DNA of 64,000 bases from Oscillospiraceae bacterium (GTDB taxonomy: Bacteria; Bacillota; Clostridia; Oscillospirales; Oscillospiraceae), in assembly GCA_902787755.1 (NCBI GenBank), contig CADAHL010000009.1, positions 18,257 through 82,256 on the forward strand, read 5' to 3'. The translations under genes and the position numbers were made by a program. Below, piece by piece: positions 33,588 to 41,148 of the stretch; position 1 is the first letter of the stretch, and every line of letters begins with the position of its first letter. The notes under the pieces are model-generated. The model was not told where the DNA came from, searched no databases, and saw nothing but the letters and a program-made list of their open reading frames with translations.

Positions 33588-33937
33588 CGCTGCTGGAGAA
33601 GGCCGTGGAGATGACCGGGTGGGCGCCGGAGCTGATCCGGGACAAGCTGTGCCCCTCGGATCTGGAGATGGAGGAGGACCGATATACCATAAACGGCTGC
33701 GAAGTTCTCAAAGAGCTGGGCAGCTGCCGGGCCTGCTGGGGGCGGGAAGTGGAGAGCGGGCTGCCGGGAGTGTCGCCCCCTACGGACGAAATGGGGAGCG
33801 GGGACAACCCCTCCGGCCTTCGGCCACCTCCCCTTGCACAAGGGAGGCAGGAGTGGGCGTCAAGTACGTCGGCCCCTGCGGGGAGAACGGAGCCCCTTCC
33901 GCCTGCGGCACCTCCCCCAAAGGGGGAGGCGGGATGA
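33584..33937 (+). CDS. Hypothetical phage protein with repeat-derived C-terminal half
   Basis: 117 aa. Residues 1-58 look like a real small protein (LEKAVEMTGWAPELIRDKLC, then a CRAC pair). The remaining half is Pro/Ser/Gly-rich and is read from the repeat cassettes at 33768-33931, which resemble host intergenic repeats. The genuine gene may once have ended near 33760. Confidence 0.55.
   Translation: MTLLEKAVEMTGWAPELIRDKLCPSDLEMEEDRYTINGCEVLKELGSCRACWGREVESGLPGVSPPTDEMGSGDNPSGLRPPPLAQGRQEWASSTSAPAGRTEPLPPAAPPPKGEAG
33768..33931 (+). repeat. Hairpin repeat cassettes inside the prophage, copies 2 and 3
   Basis: GTCGCCCCCTACGGACG; then GCGGGGACAACCCCTCCGGC with CCTCCCCTTGCACAAGGGAG (33790-33852, like 25768-25836); then GTCGGCCCCTGCGGGGAGAA and CCTCCCCCAAAGGGGGAGG (to 33931). 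They read through as protein in one frame. Confidence 0.65.
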
Positions 33938-34161
33938 GCGATCCGATCTTTATCAGGCTGTGCAGGAAGTGCGCGTCGGCTACCAGCTGGCAGAGAGGCC
34001 GGCCGCGGGGGTACATGCTCCTGGAGGAGCCGGAGAGCGGGAAGACGCTGACCTGCCCCATGTGCTTCCGGCCCGCGACGGTCTATCGCTATGAGTTCGT
34101 GGCGAGGCCGCCGCAGCAGGCGCCAAAGACCGGCGGCGGGGAGCGGGCCAGAAGCAGTTGA
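33934..34161 (+). CDS. Small zinc-binding protein
   Basis: 75 aa, MSDPIFIRLCRKCASATSWQ at the start, with CRKC and CPMC pairs 32 residues apart and a basic tail. Overlaps the preceding frame by four bases. Function unknown; one of several Cys-pair proteins in this early region. Confidence 0.6.
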   Translation: MSDPIFIRLCRKCASATSWQRGRPRGYMLLEEPESGKTLTCPMCFRPATVYRYEFVARPPQQAPKTGGGERARSS

Positions 34162-34396
34162 TCCCGGATCCTGCGCTCTCGAAAGAGAGCGTGGGCTCGG
34201 AGACCAACGGACCTTGAAAACCGAAGACAAAAAAGAAATGAGAACGGCGCCCACGCGCGTGCGCGTGTGCGTGCGTTCTTATGATTGACCTTTAAGCGTC
34301 TAAGGTTTCGACAGAATCTAAAATCACACTGGGATCGGCAGTCGGGGATCCTCTCTCCGTCCGCCGATCCGCTCAGCGGAATATGGGAGGAGCGGG
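34162..34396. other. Candidate replication origin upstream of the HUH initiator gene
   Basis: A non-coding stretch with unusual structure: perfect hairpin CGCTCTC-GAAA-GAGAGCG (34174-34191); 25 bases of strictly alternating pyrimidine and purine (34252-34276), which could adopt Z-DNA and lie inside an imperfect inverted repeat flanked by GAACG and CGTTC; and an 8-bp inverted repeat GGATCGGC/GCCGATCC (34332-34370). Its position directly before the replication initiator makes an origin plausible; no nick site has been proven. Confidence 0.45.
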
Positions 34397-35200
34397 ATGC
34401 AAATCATGGAGTACCACATCATCAGCGGAAACGTCATCGAGACCCGGCGGAGCTACATGGCCATGAGGCCCAGGAAGCGGCGGGGAACCAGGGTGGCCGG
34501 GGCCAGCTCCCAGAAGAAGATCCTGGCCAACGAGCGGGAGACGGTGAAGCGCCTGGCCAGGATCCTGAACTGCAATTTTTCCACGGGGCTGCTGTGGGTG
34601 ACGCTCAAATACTCCAACGGCAGACTGCCGGAGAGCTATGAGGAGGCGCAGAAGACTATGGAGAAATTTCTGCGGAAGCTGAGAGCGGGCGTGGAGGGCC
34701 TGAAGTATGTGGACGTCACAGCCAACTGGAGCCCCAAGCACGACCGGCCGGCCCGCCTGCATCACCACATCGCCCTGCCGGTGGACCTGAGCCTGGACGC
34801 GCTGCGCCGGCTCTGGCCGGAGGGAGAGATCTACATAGAGACCGTCTCCCGGCCGGGGGATCTGACGGGCCTGGCCGCCTATATGCTGGCAAACGTCCGG
34901 GGTCTGGAGCCGGGCAAGAAAAAGTACAGCTGCTCCAAGGGCCTCAAAAAGCCCGTCTATACCGAGCCCAGGCCCGTGGACGAGATCGAGGGCGTCCAGG
35001 CCCTGCCGGAGACCTGGGTGGTGGACGGCGAGACCAGCCGGGACGACGAGGGCCGGGTGATCGGCAGCTATATCCGGGCGGTGGCCCAGGAGCCGCCCAA
35101 GGTCCGGGGGAGCATGGTGATTCTGCCCCGGAGGAAGAAAAGGAAACAGTCCTTCGGGGACGGGGAGAGTCTGGCGGAGATCCGCCGGGCCGACGATTGA
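34397..35200 (+). CDS. HUH-type rolling-circle replication initiator
   Basis: 267 aa. Three Rep motifs in order: LLWVTLKYSNGRLP (motif 1), RLHHHIALP with the metal-binding HHH at 122-124 (motif 2, HUH), and LTGLAAYMLANV with candidate nicking Tyr162 (motif 3, lacking the usual YxxK lysine at +3). Basic C-terminus (RRKKRKQ). Matches the rolling-circle replication-associated proteins found in clostridial mobile elements. The phage has no DnaB-like helicase, primase or polymerase, so this is its best replication initiator. Confidence 0.75.
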   Translation: MQIMEYHIISGNVIETRRSYMAMRPRKRRGTRVAGASSQKKILANERETVKRLARILNCNFSTGLLWVTLKYSNGRLPESYEEAQKTMEKFLRKLRAGVEGLKYVDVTANWSPKHDRPARLHHHIALPVDLSLDALRRLWPEGEIYIETVSRPGDLTGLAAYMLANVRGLEPGKKKYSCSKGLKKPVYTEPRPVDEIEGVQALPETWVVDGETSRDDEGRVIGSYIRAVAQEPPKVRGSMVILPRRKKRKQSFGDGESLAEIRRADD

Positions 35201-35215
35201 GAGGGGGAGCGGAGC

Positions 35216-35653
35216 ATGAAAACGAGTGACTGGCTGATCCCGCGGCTGCGGGAACTGAACGGAGAGCGGGAAGCGCTCATTGCCATCCCGGAGCGGATCC
35301 AGACCCTGAAGCTGTCCTTCGGGGCGATCCGGGCCGCCAGGACGGACGGAGATCCGGTGTCGGGAGGCACCAACCGGCGGGAGGATGCGCTGCTGGCCAA
35401 CATCGCCGAGCGGGATCGCCTGCGGCAGAATCTGGAGGTCACCCGGCGGGAAGTGGAGCAGCTGGAGCGGGCCCTGAAAAAGCTCAGCGAGGACGAGCGC
35501 CTGATCATCGATCGCTTTTACATCGATCGGCCCAGGGACCACGTGGAGCGCCTCTGTGAGGAGCTGCACCTGGAAAAGAGCCAGGTCTACGAGCTGAAGA
35601 ACCGGGCGCTGATCAGCCTGGCGCGGGCGCTCTACGGCCAGGTGAATCTGTAG
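35216..35653 (+). CDS. Sigma-70 region 4-like late regulator
   Basis: 145 aa. N-terminal helical part, then KLSEDERLIIDRFYIDRPRDHVERLCEELHLEKSQVYELKNRALISLARALYG, which has the shape of sigma region 4 (HTH). Proteins of this kind (ArpU/RinA-like) sit just before the terminase genes in Firmicutes phages and activate late transcription. Good ribosome-binding site (GAGAGGGGGAG). Confidence 0.8.
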   Translation: MKTSDWLIPRLRELNGEREALIAIPERIQTLKLSFGAIRAARTDGDPVSGGTNRREDALLANIAERDRLRQNLEVTRREVEQLERALKKLSEDERLIIDRFYIDRPRDHVERLCEELHLEKSQVYELKNRALISLARALYGQVNL

Positions 35654-35679
35654 GCCGGAAAAATCCCGGACGATTTTTG

Positions 35680-35697
35680 CACAGGGCCGTGCTATAA
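35680..35697 (+). promoter_or_regulatory. Candidate late promoter (extended -10)
   Basis: TGCTATAAT, a perfect -10 hexamer with TGN, lies about 40 bases after the late-regulator stop, with no good -35. It could be the target of that regulator and would drive HNH, terminase and structural genes. Confidence 0.5.
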
Positions 35698-35745
35698 TGG
35701 CAGCATGGAAAAAAGGCGGTGAGATACCCGCCGATCATACTGCCG

Positions 35746-35786
35746 GGCGGCTCCTGTGCTGGATCATGGGGGCCGCCATCTTTTTT
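35746..35786 (+). terminator. Terminator-like hairpin in the late leader
   Basis: GGCGGCTCC pairs with GGGGCCGCC (9 bp, G-T wobbles) and is followed by ATCTTTTTT, about 50 bases downstream of the candidate late promoter and just before the next start codon. This makes a short leader RNA of about 90 nt, or an antitermination point. Confidence 0.6.
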
Positions 35787-35790
35787 GCCT

Positions 35791-35979
35791 ATGGAAGTGA
35801 GAACGCTGTGCCCGCGGTGCCGGGCCAATTATCTGGACGCCGGCTACCGGCTGCGGCTGATCCCGGGGCGCTATCGGCAGCCCTGCGATCTGTGCACCCG
35901 TCCCGGCAACTCCTACTCCCTGGAGGATCAAGATGCTCAAAGCCTGCAGTATTTGCGGCAGAATCCACAAACGCGGTGA
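35791..35979 (+). CDS. Small CxxC protein upstream of HNH
   Basis: 62 aa, MEVRTLCPRCRANYLDAGYR at the start, with CPRC and CDLC pairs 21 residues apart, a zinc site. Overlaps the HNH gene by 47 bases. The same pattern appears in many phage late-region leaders. Function unknown. Confidence 0.65.
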   Translation: MEVRTLCPRCRANYLDAGYRLRLIPGRYRQPCDLCTRPGNSYSLEDQDAQSLQYLRQNPQTR

Positions 35980-36364
35980 GATCTGCCCGAAGGCAGCCAA
36001 GCGCCGCTATCTTCGCCGGGAGGAGGAGCGGGGGCGCTACACCTACGCCTTCGCCAAGCTATCCCAGCAGATCAAGGCGCGGCAGTCCCAGCTCTGTCCT
36101 CTGTGCCTGCTGGCGGGAGATCTGAGGCCCAAGCCCCTGGAGACCCACCACATCGAGAAGATCGTGGACCGGCCTGATCTGCTGCTGGACGACGCGAATC
36201 TGATCGCGCTGTGCAATGAGCATCATCGTCAGGCCGACGAGGGCGAGATCGAGAAGTCCGTGCTCCGGGATCTGGCCGCCGAAAGGGACGGATCGGAGTC
36301 CCCCCCGGCCTGGGTGACCCTCGTTTATTCTCGCCGCGAAACCACAGGCCCCACCCAAAAATAA
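35933..36364 (+). CDS. HNH endonuclease
   Basis: 143 aa with two N-terminal zinc cysteine pairs (CSICGRIHKRGEICP, CPLCLLAG) and the HNH core: LETHHIEKI, DDANLIALCNEHHRQAD. Free-standing HNH proteins beside terminase are needed for DNA packaging in HK97-like and related phages, where they act with the terminase to cut at cos sites. That suggests cohesive-end packaging here. Confidence 0.9.
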   Translation: MLKACSICGRIHKRGEICPKAAKRRYLRREEERGRYTYAFAKLSQQIKARQSQLCPLCLLAGDLRPKPLETHHIEKIVDRPDLLLDDANLIALCNEHHRQADEGEIEKSVLRDLAAERDGSESPPAWVTLVYSRRETTGPTQK

Positions 36365-36478
36365 GAAAAATTCCCAAAATGAAAAATCCGCCAGAAATGG
36401 GACAAGCCAGGGGCAGGCGGCGGGGAGGCCGGAGAAGTCGATCCCCTTCGGGGGATCGAGGCGGAGGAGGTGAAACGG
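36365..36478. other. Leader of terS with a strong UUCG hairpin
   Basis: 114 bases without a gene. TCGATCCCC-TTCG-GGGGATCGA (36438-36459) is a perfect 9-bp stem with a UUCG tetraloop just ahead of the ribosome-binding site. It could be part of the packaging (cos) site, which usually lies beside terS and HNH, or a translational control element. Confidence 0.4.
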
Positions 36479-36967
36479 ATGGCCAGACCGAGCAAGTCTG
36501 CGGAGATTCTGGAAAGTGAAGGGAAATCCCACCGGACGAAAGCGGAAATCGAGCAGAGAAAAGCGGCGGAGGCTGCCGTCCTCACCGGAATCAAGATGAG
36601 CGAGAGCCCCGAAGTCAAGGTGGATCCGGTAGCCCATGCAGAGTTCCGCCGAGTGAAGAAGATCCTGACCGCCGCCGGGAAGTTTGACGCGCTGTATGAA
36701 GCTGTCATCAACGACTACTGCCTGGCAAAGTCGGACATCGCCAGATATCAAGCGCTGCGGGCGGAGGTCGAGCAGCAGGAGGACCTGAAGCCGGTGGACA
36801 AGCTGGACGCGCTGCTCTCCTGTGACCGCATGATTGAGAAGCTGAAGAAGAAGCGCTTCGACATCGAGAAGGAGAACGGTATGACTATCGCCTCCTCTGC
36901 CAGGGCCATCCCGAAGAAGGTGACCCGGGAGGCAAATCCGCTGCTGGAGATCCTGAGCAATGGATGA
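36479..36967 (+). CDS. terS: Terminase small subunit (P27 family)
   Basis: 162 aa from ATG 36479, eight bases after GGAGGAGG (a GTG nine bases upstream is too close to it). Basic N-terminus (MARPSKSAEILESEGKSHRT) and helical remainder; C-terminal EANPLLEILSNG. P27-type small terminases recognise the packaging site and regulate the large subunit. Overlaps terL by eight bases. Confidence 0.85.
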   Translation: MARPSKSAEILESEGKSHRTKAEIEQRKAAEAAVLTGIKMSESPEVKVDPVAHAEFRRVKKILTAAGKFDALYEAVINDYCLAKSDIARYQALRAEVEQQEDLKPVDKLDALLSCDRMIEKLKKKRFDIEKENGMTIASSARAIPKKVTREANPLLEILSNG

Positions 36968-38636
36968 GCTGCGAAGCGGCAAGGCCGTGGCTTATGCTCG
37001 CTGGTGCCTGCCCGAGGACAACCGAAAGGTGCCCAGATACGTCCGGATGCAGGCCAGACAATGGCTGGACATTGTGGAGGGCCGGGACCCGTCGGCCCGG
37101 ATCGACGAGGCAAGGTATCGGAAGATCTGCAAGCTGCTGCGAGTGATCATACACCCGGACCTGAAGGCGCCGCTGTACGACACGCTGGAGGATTACGCCT
37201 GGTTCCTGATCACCGCGGTGTTCTGCACGGTAGATCCGGCCGGAAACCGATATTTCGAGACGGTGCTGCTGGAAATCGCACGAAAGAACTTCAAGACCTT
37301 CAACAGCGCCGTGATCTTCATTCTGTTGATGCTCACCGAGCCTCGCTTCTCCCGCTTCTTTTCGGTAGCGCCGGATCTGAAGCTGTCCTCGGAGCTGAAA
37401 CTGGCCATTCGGAAGATCATCAAGTCCTCGCCGCTGCTGGACGACAAGGTTTTCAAGACCCTGCGCTCGGAGATCCGCTGCCCGCTGACGGACAGCGAAT
37501 ACACGCCCCTGGCCTACAGCGAGGACAAGATGGACGGCAAGCTGCCCAACGCTTTCCTGGCTGACGAGGCCGGAGCCATGGACTCCTATCCCATCGAGGC
37601 CATGCGCTCGGGCCAGATCACCCTGGACAGCAAGCTGGGCATCATCATCTCCACCCAGTACCCAAACGACGACAACGGGATGATCGACGAGATCGACATC
37701 TCGAAGAAAACCCTGGACGGCCTGCTGGAAGACCGGCAGCGCTTTTCCTTGCTCTATGAGCCGGATCCGGAGCTGCTGAAGGACGAGCTCTGGATGACGG
37801 ATGACACACTGATCTATCAGGCAAATCCGGTGGCGGTGAAGAACGAGAAGATCTTCCGGGCCATCGTGAAGCTGAGAACGTCGGCGGCCCTCTATCCCAA
37901 CAAGCGGGAAAACTTTCTCTGCAAGCATCTGAACATCAAATTCCGGGGCCTGGGCGTAGAGGGCTATGTGGACATGGACGCCCTGCGGCCATGCGCGGTC
38001 CAGCCGGATCCGGAGTGGTGGCGGGGCCGCCGGGTGTGGCTGGGCCTGGACCTGAGCCAGAGCGACGACAATACCGCCGTGGCCATGGTCACCGCCGAGG
38101 ACGGGATGCTCTATGCCAGGGTCTGGGGCTTCATCCCGGCGGACGCCGTGGAGAAGAAGACCAAGAAGGAAAAGCTCAATTACGAGCGCCTGATCCGGGA
38201 GGGGCTGTGCATCGCCTGCGGCGATTCCATCATCGACTACTCCGCCGTGGAGGAGCACATCCTGGCCCTGCCGGAGAACTACGGGGTGGAGATCGTCCAG
38301 GTGGGCTATGACCGTTGGAACGCCATCTCGACCGTCCAGAAGTTGGAGGCGGCGGGGATCGAATGCGTGGAGATCAAGCAGCACTCCAGCGTGCTGCACA
38401 GCCCCACCAAGCTCCTGCGGGAGAAGATCCTGTCAGGGCTCTTCCGATACGGCCGGAACCGGCTGCTGGAGGTCAATTTTGAGAACGCCCGCTGCACCGA
38501 GGACACCAACCGGAACAAATACGTCAACAAGAAAAAGAGCGCCGGCAAGGTGGACGAGGTGGTGGCGATCATCAACGCCGTCTACCTGGTCGAGCAGGAT
38601 CTGCTCAACGCCGGCAGCTTCCTGATCCAATACTGA
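36960..38636 (+). CDS. terL: Terminase large subunit
   Basis: 558-aa packaging motor. Walker A-like LLEIARKNFKTFNSAV, Walker B AFLADEAGAM, coupling motif IISTQYPND, and nuclease acidic residues in WLGLDLSQSDDNTAVAMV and KSAGKVDEVVAIINAVYL. Length and motifs fit HK97-group terminases. Coupled to terS and followed 13 bases later by the portal gene. Confidence 0.95.
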   Translation: MDELRSGKAVAYARWCLPEDNRKVPRYVRMQARQWLDIVEGRDPSARIDEARYRKICKLLRVIIHPDLKAPLYDTLEDYAWFLITAVFCTVDPAGNRYFETVLLEIARKNFKTFNSAVIFILLMLTEPRFSRFFSVAPDLKLSSELKLAIRKIIKSSPLLDDKVFKTLRSEIRCPLTDSEYTPLAYSEDKMDGKLPNAFLADEAGAMDSYPIEAMRSGQITLDSKLGIIISTQYPNDDNGMIDEIDISKKTLDGLLEDRQRFSLLYEPDPELLKDELWMTDDTLIYQANPVAVKNEKIFRAIVKLRTSAALYPNKRENFLCKHLNIKFRGLGVEGYVDMDALRPCAVQPDPEWWRGRRVWLGLDLSQSDDNTAVAMVTAEDGMLYARVWGFIPADAVEKKTKKEKLNYERLIREGLCIACGDSIIDYSAVEEHILALPENYGVEIVQVGYDRWNAISTVQKLEAAGIECVEIKQHSSVLHSPTKLLREKILSGLFRYGRNRLLEVNFENARCTEDTNRNKYVNKKKSAGKVDEVVAIINAVYLVEQDLLNAGSFLIQY

Positions 38637-38649
38637 GGAGTGAGAAAAC

Positions 38650-40191
38650 ATGGGACTTTTTGACTGGCTCCGCCGCCGGGAGGATCGGGCGGAGGGCGAG
38701 GTGGAAGTGGAGGACGCCCTGCTGCGGGCCATCCTTGGAAAGAGCACCGTGGACCGGAAGATGGCCCTGCAGGTGCCCACCGTCTCCGGCGGCATCGATC
38801 TGATCGCCGGGATCATCGCCCAGACGCCCATCGGCCTCTACAAAGAGGAAAACGGCAAGACCCGTCCGGTGACCGGGGATCCCCGGCTGAGGCTGCTCAA
38901 CGACGAGCCGGAGGACAACATGGACGCCAATCAATTCTGGCGGGCCGTGGTGGCGGACTACTACCTGGGCAAGGGCGCCTACATCTTCATGAACCGCCGG
39001 AAGGGCAAGGTGGTGTCCCTGCACTATGTGCCGGAGGACAAGATCAGCGTCCAGGCGAAAGAGGACCCCATCTTCAAGGACTTCGACCTGCAGGTGAACG
39101 GCCAGCTCTACCAGCCGCGGCACTTTATCAAGATCCTGCGCAACTCCCGCGACGGCGCCACCGGGACGCCCATCACCGAGGAGAGCGCCAAGCTCATCCA
39201 GGTGGCTTACCGGTCCATGATTATGGAGCTGGCCATGGCCACCAGAGGCGGCAACAAGAAGGGTTTTTTGCAGAGCGACAAGCCTTTGAGCGACGCCGCC
39301 ATGGAGAAGCTGAAGGCCGGGTGGAAAGAGGTCTACGGCGCTCAGGACAATTCGGCCATGGTCCTCAACAACGGCGTCACCTTCAAGGAGTGCACGGAAA
39401 CAGCCGCAGAGCTGCAGCTGGACGAGAACAAGAAGACCAACGCCAACGAATTCGCGAAGATCTTCCACGTCTCGCCGGACGTGGTTTCCGGCCGGTCCGC
39501 GGATCTGGAGGGCCTGGTGAAGCTGGCGGCCATGCCGCTGATGACGGCCATCCAGTGTGCTCTGAACAAGGATCTGCTGCTGGAGCGGGAGAAGGGAAGC
39601 CTGTACTTTGCCTTCGATACCAAGGAGCTGCTGAAGGGCTCGCTGCGGGAGCGGATGGAGGCCTACAAGACCGCCGTGGAGGCCAACATCATGCAGATCG
39701 ACGAGGTCCGCTTCGCCGAGGATCTGGAGCCCCTGGGCCTGAGCTGGATCAAGCTGGGCCTGCAGGACGTGCTCTACGATCCCAAGACCAAGACCATCTA
39801 CACCCCCAACACCAACCAGACCGCCACCATGGGCGAAAAGACGGTGCCTGGGGCGGCGAAATCCGAGGATCCGCCCTTGCAGGAGCGGGCCGATGATGGT
39901 AATATAGAGGAGCGGGGAAACCCGAACCACGATCCCACCAACGGACGATTCACCAGCGGAGCGGGCGGGGGAAGCGCAGGCGGAGAGGGCGAGCGCCCAT
40001 TTGCCAAGAAACCGCTGGCTCTGTCGAAGAGGGAATACGCCCATGTGACAAGCGAGATCAGCACCCACTTCGAGGCGAGGTATAAGGGCAAAACAAGAGG
40101 CGTCATATATCTCTCCGACGGAAGTTACAGCTTCGAAATACGCGGATTTGGCGACTATAATATTTTTGCAAAGAAAGGGCTAAAGAAATGA
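38650..40191 (+). CDS. Portal protein with an unusual C-terminal extension
   Basis: 513 aa. Residues 1 to about 420 are an HK97-type portal (GLFDWLRRR, VSGGIDLIAGIIAQTPIGLY, YLGKGAYIFMNR, FKECTETAAELQLDENKKTNANEFAKIFHVSP). After the linker NPNHDPTNGRFTSGAGGGSA comes a 55-residue domain (SKREYAHVTSEISTHFEARY to DYNIFAKKGLKK) not found in ordinary portals. Such tails occur on phage head proteins and some have been described as nuclease or toxin-like. The DNA coding for it is more AT-rich, suggesting acquisition. The next gene overlaps the stop. Confidence 0.9.
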   Translation: MGLFDWLRRREDRAEGEVEVEDALLRAILGKSTVDRKMALQVPTVSGGIDLIAGIIAQTPIGLYKEENGKTRPVTGDPRLRLLNDEPEDNMDANQFWRAVVADYYLGKGAYIFMNRRKGKVVSLHYVPEDKISVQAKEDPIFKDFDLQVNGQLYQPRHFIKILRNSRDGATGTPITEESAKLIQVAYRSMIMELAMATRGGNKKGFLQSDKPLSDAAMEKLKAGWKEVYGAQDNSAMVLNNGVTFKECTETAAELQLDENKKTNANEFAKIFHVSPDVVSGRSADLEGLVKLAAMPLMTAIQCALNKDLLLEREKGSLYFAFDTKELLKGSLRERMEAYKTAVEANIMQIDEVRFAEDLEPLGLSWIKLGLQDVLYDPKTKTIYTPNTNQTATMGEKTVPGAAKSEDPPLQERADDGNIEERGNPNHDPTNGRFTSGAGGGSAGGEGERPFAKKPLALSKREYAHVTSEISTHFEARYKGKTRGVIYLSDGSYSFEIRGFGDYNIFAKKGLKK

Positions 40192-40385
40192 GCGAGGGGA
40201 AAAGCATCAAAGAATTGGCAGAAGCTATTGATGACTCTTATGAGGATTTCGTTCGTTGGGTGACCGAGTTTGCTGAAGAGCGGGCAGATTTGGAACCGAA
40301 GCTCAGGCAGTTCATTACTGGCAAGACGAATATCACAAGCTCTGATGTTCTCGAGTATATCGACGATGTACTTGATCCCAAGTAA
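40188..40385 (+). CDS. Tiny acidic protein coupled to the portal gene; possible immunity protein
   Basis: 65 aa: MSEGKSIKELAEAIDDSYED at the start, all helical, strongly acidic, C-terminal ITSSDVLEYIDDVLDPK. Its ATG overlaps the portal stop codon and its GC is clearly lower than the flanking head genes. Position, size and charge are those of an immunity protein for the portal C-terminal domain, but no homology shows it. Confidence 0.65.
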   Translation: MSEGKSIKELAEAIDDSYEDFVRWVTEFAEERADLEPKLRQFITGKTNITSSDVLEYIDDVLDPK

Positions 40386-40411
40386 GTCACAACAACCAAA
40401 TACACCCGCAC

Positions 40412-40443
40412 AAGCATCTTGTTGAAAAACAGGGTGCTTTTTT
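40412..40443 (+). terminator. Terminator inside the head operon
   Basis: AAGCATCTTGTT-GAAA-AACAGGGTGCTT followed by six T. It closes the portal/acidic-gene segment and would limit transcription into the protease and capsid genes unless antiterminated; it may have come in with the acidic gene. Confidence 0.75.
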
Positions 40444-40462
40444 CATGCCTGAAAGACAGGAG

Positions 40463-40511
40463 AATCCCCCAGTCCGGCTGACGCCGGACAGCCCCCTTTA
40501 GGCAAGGGGGC
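40463..40511 (+). repeat. Hairpin repeat cassette inside the prophage, copy 4
   Basis: AATCCCCC, hairpin GTCCGGC-TGAC-GCCGGAC, then GCCCCCTTTAGGCAAGGGGG. The host copy at about 13160-13200 (minus strand) has the same order, including CCCCCTTTAGGCAAGGGGG. Confidence 0.7.
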
Positions 40512-40533
40512 CTAAGAGGAAGGAGAGACTGAA

Positions 40534-41148
40534 ATGAAAATCGAAATTCGGGCGGACGGCGCCCACATCTCCGGCTATGTGAACGCCACGGAGAAGAAAA
40601 GCCGCCCGGTGATGACGCCTCACGGCAAGGTGATTGAGGTTATCGAGCCCAGGGCCTTTGAACAGGCCATCGAGAGGGCCGGAAACATCACCGTGAGCGT
40701 GGATCACGATCAGACCCACATCTACGCCAGCACCGAGGCCGGTACCTGCACCCTCTACGAGGACCCCATCGGCCTGCATGCCGACGTGCTGATCACCGAT
40801 CCGGAGCTGATCCAGCTGGCCAAGGCCGGGAAGATCCGGGGCTGGAGCTTTGGCATGTACAACGTGGTGGACGAGCTGGAGCCTCGGGCGGACGAGCTGC
40901 CCATCCGGCACGTCAAGAGCCTGGATCTGGACCACCTGACCCTGGTGGTACACAAAAATCCCGTCTATTCCGCCACGTCCGTGGAGCTGCGCGCGGACGC
41001 GGAAGTGCAGATGGAGACCCGCAGCAGCGAGGAAACCCCGCAAATCTCGGAGACTGAGCCGAAAGAGGCTGAGCCTCCGATTTTTGATATCGACAGTTAC
41101 AGGCGGAGGGCCGAGGCCCTCAGAAACAACAGAGGAGGAAAAAAATGA
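40534..41148 (+). CDS. HK97-family prohead protease
   Basis: 204 aa. VSVDHDQTHIYAS supplies the catalytic His and RGWSFGMYNV the catalytic Ser, in the herpes/HK97 prohead protease order. It matures the capsid by cleaving the major capsid protein N-terminal domain. Strong GGAAGGAGAG ribosome-binding site; overlaps the capsid gene by four bases. Confidence 0.92.
   Translation: MKIEIRADGAHISGYVNATEKKSRPVMTPHGKVIEVIEPRAFEQAIERAGNITVSVDHDQTHIYASTEAGTCTLYEDPIGLHADVLITDPELIQLAKAGKIRGWSFGMYNVVDELEPRADELPIRHVKSLDLDHLTLVVHKNPVYSATSVELRADAEVQMETRSSEETPQISETEPKEAEPPIFDIDSYRRRAEALRNNRGGKK

Noticed and set aside
34162-34396. A tRNA or other structured RNA gene
   Set aside because: The hairpins do not fit a cloverleaf, and no anticodon arm or CCA-like end is seen. 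The origin interpretation fits better.
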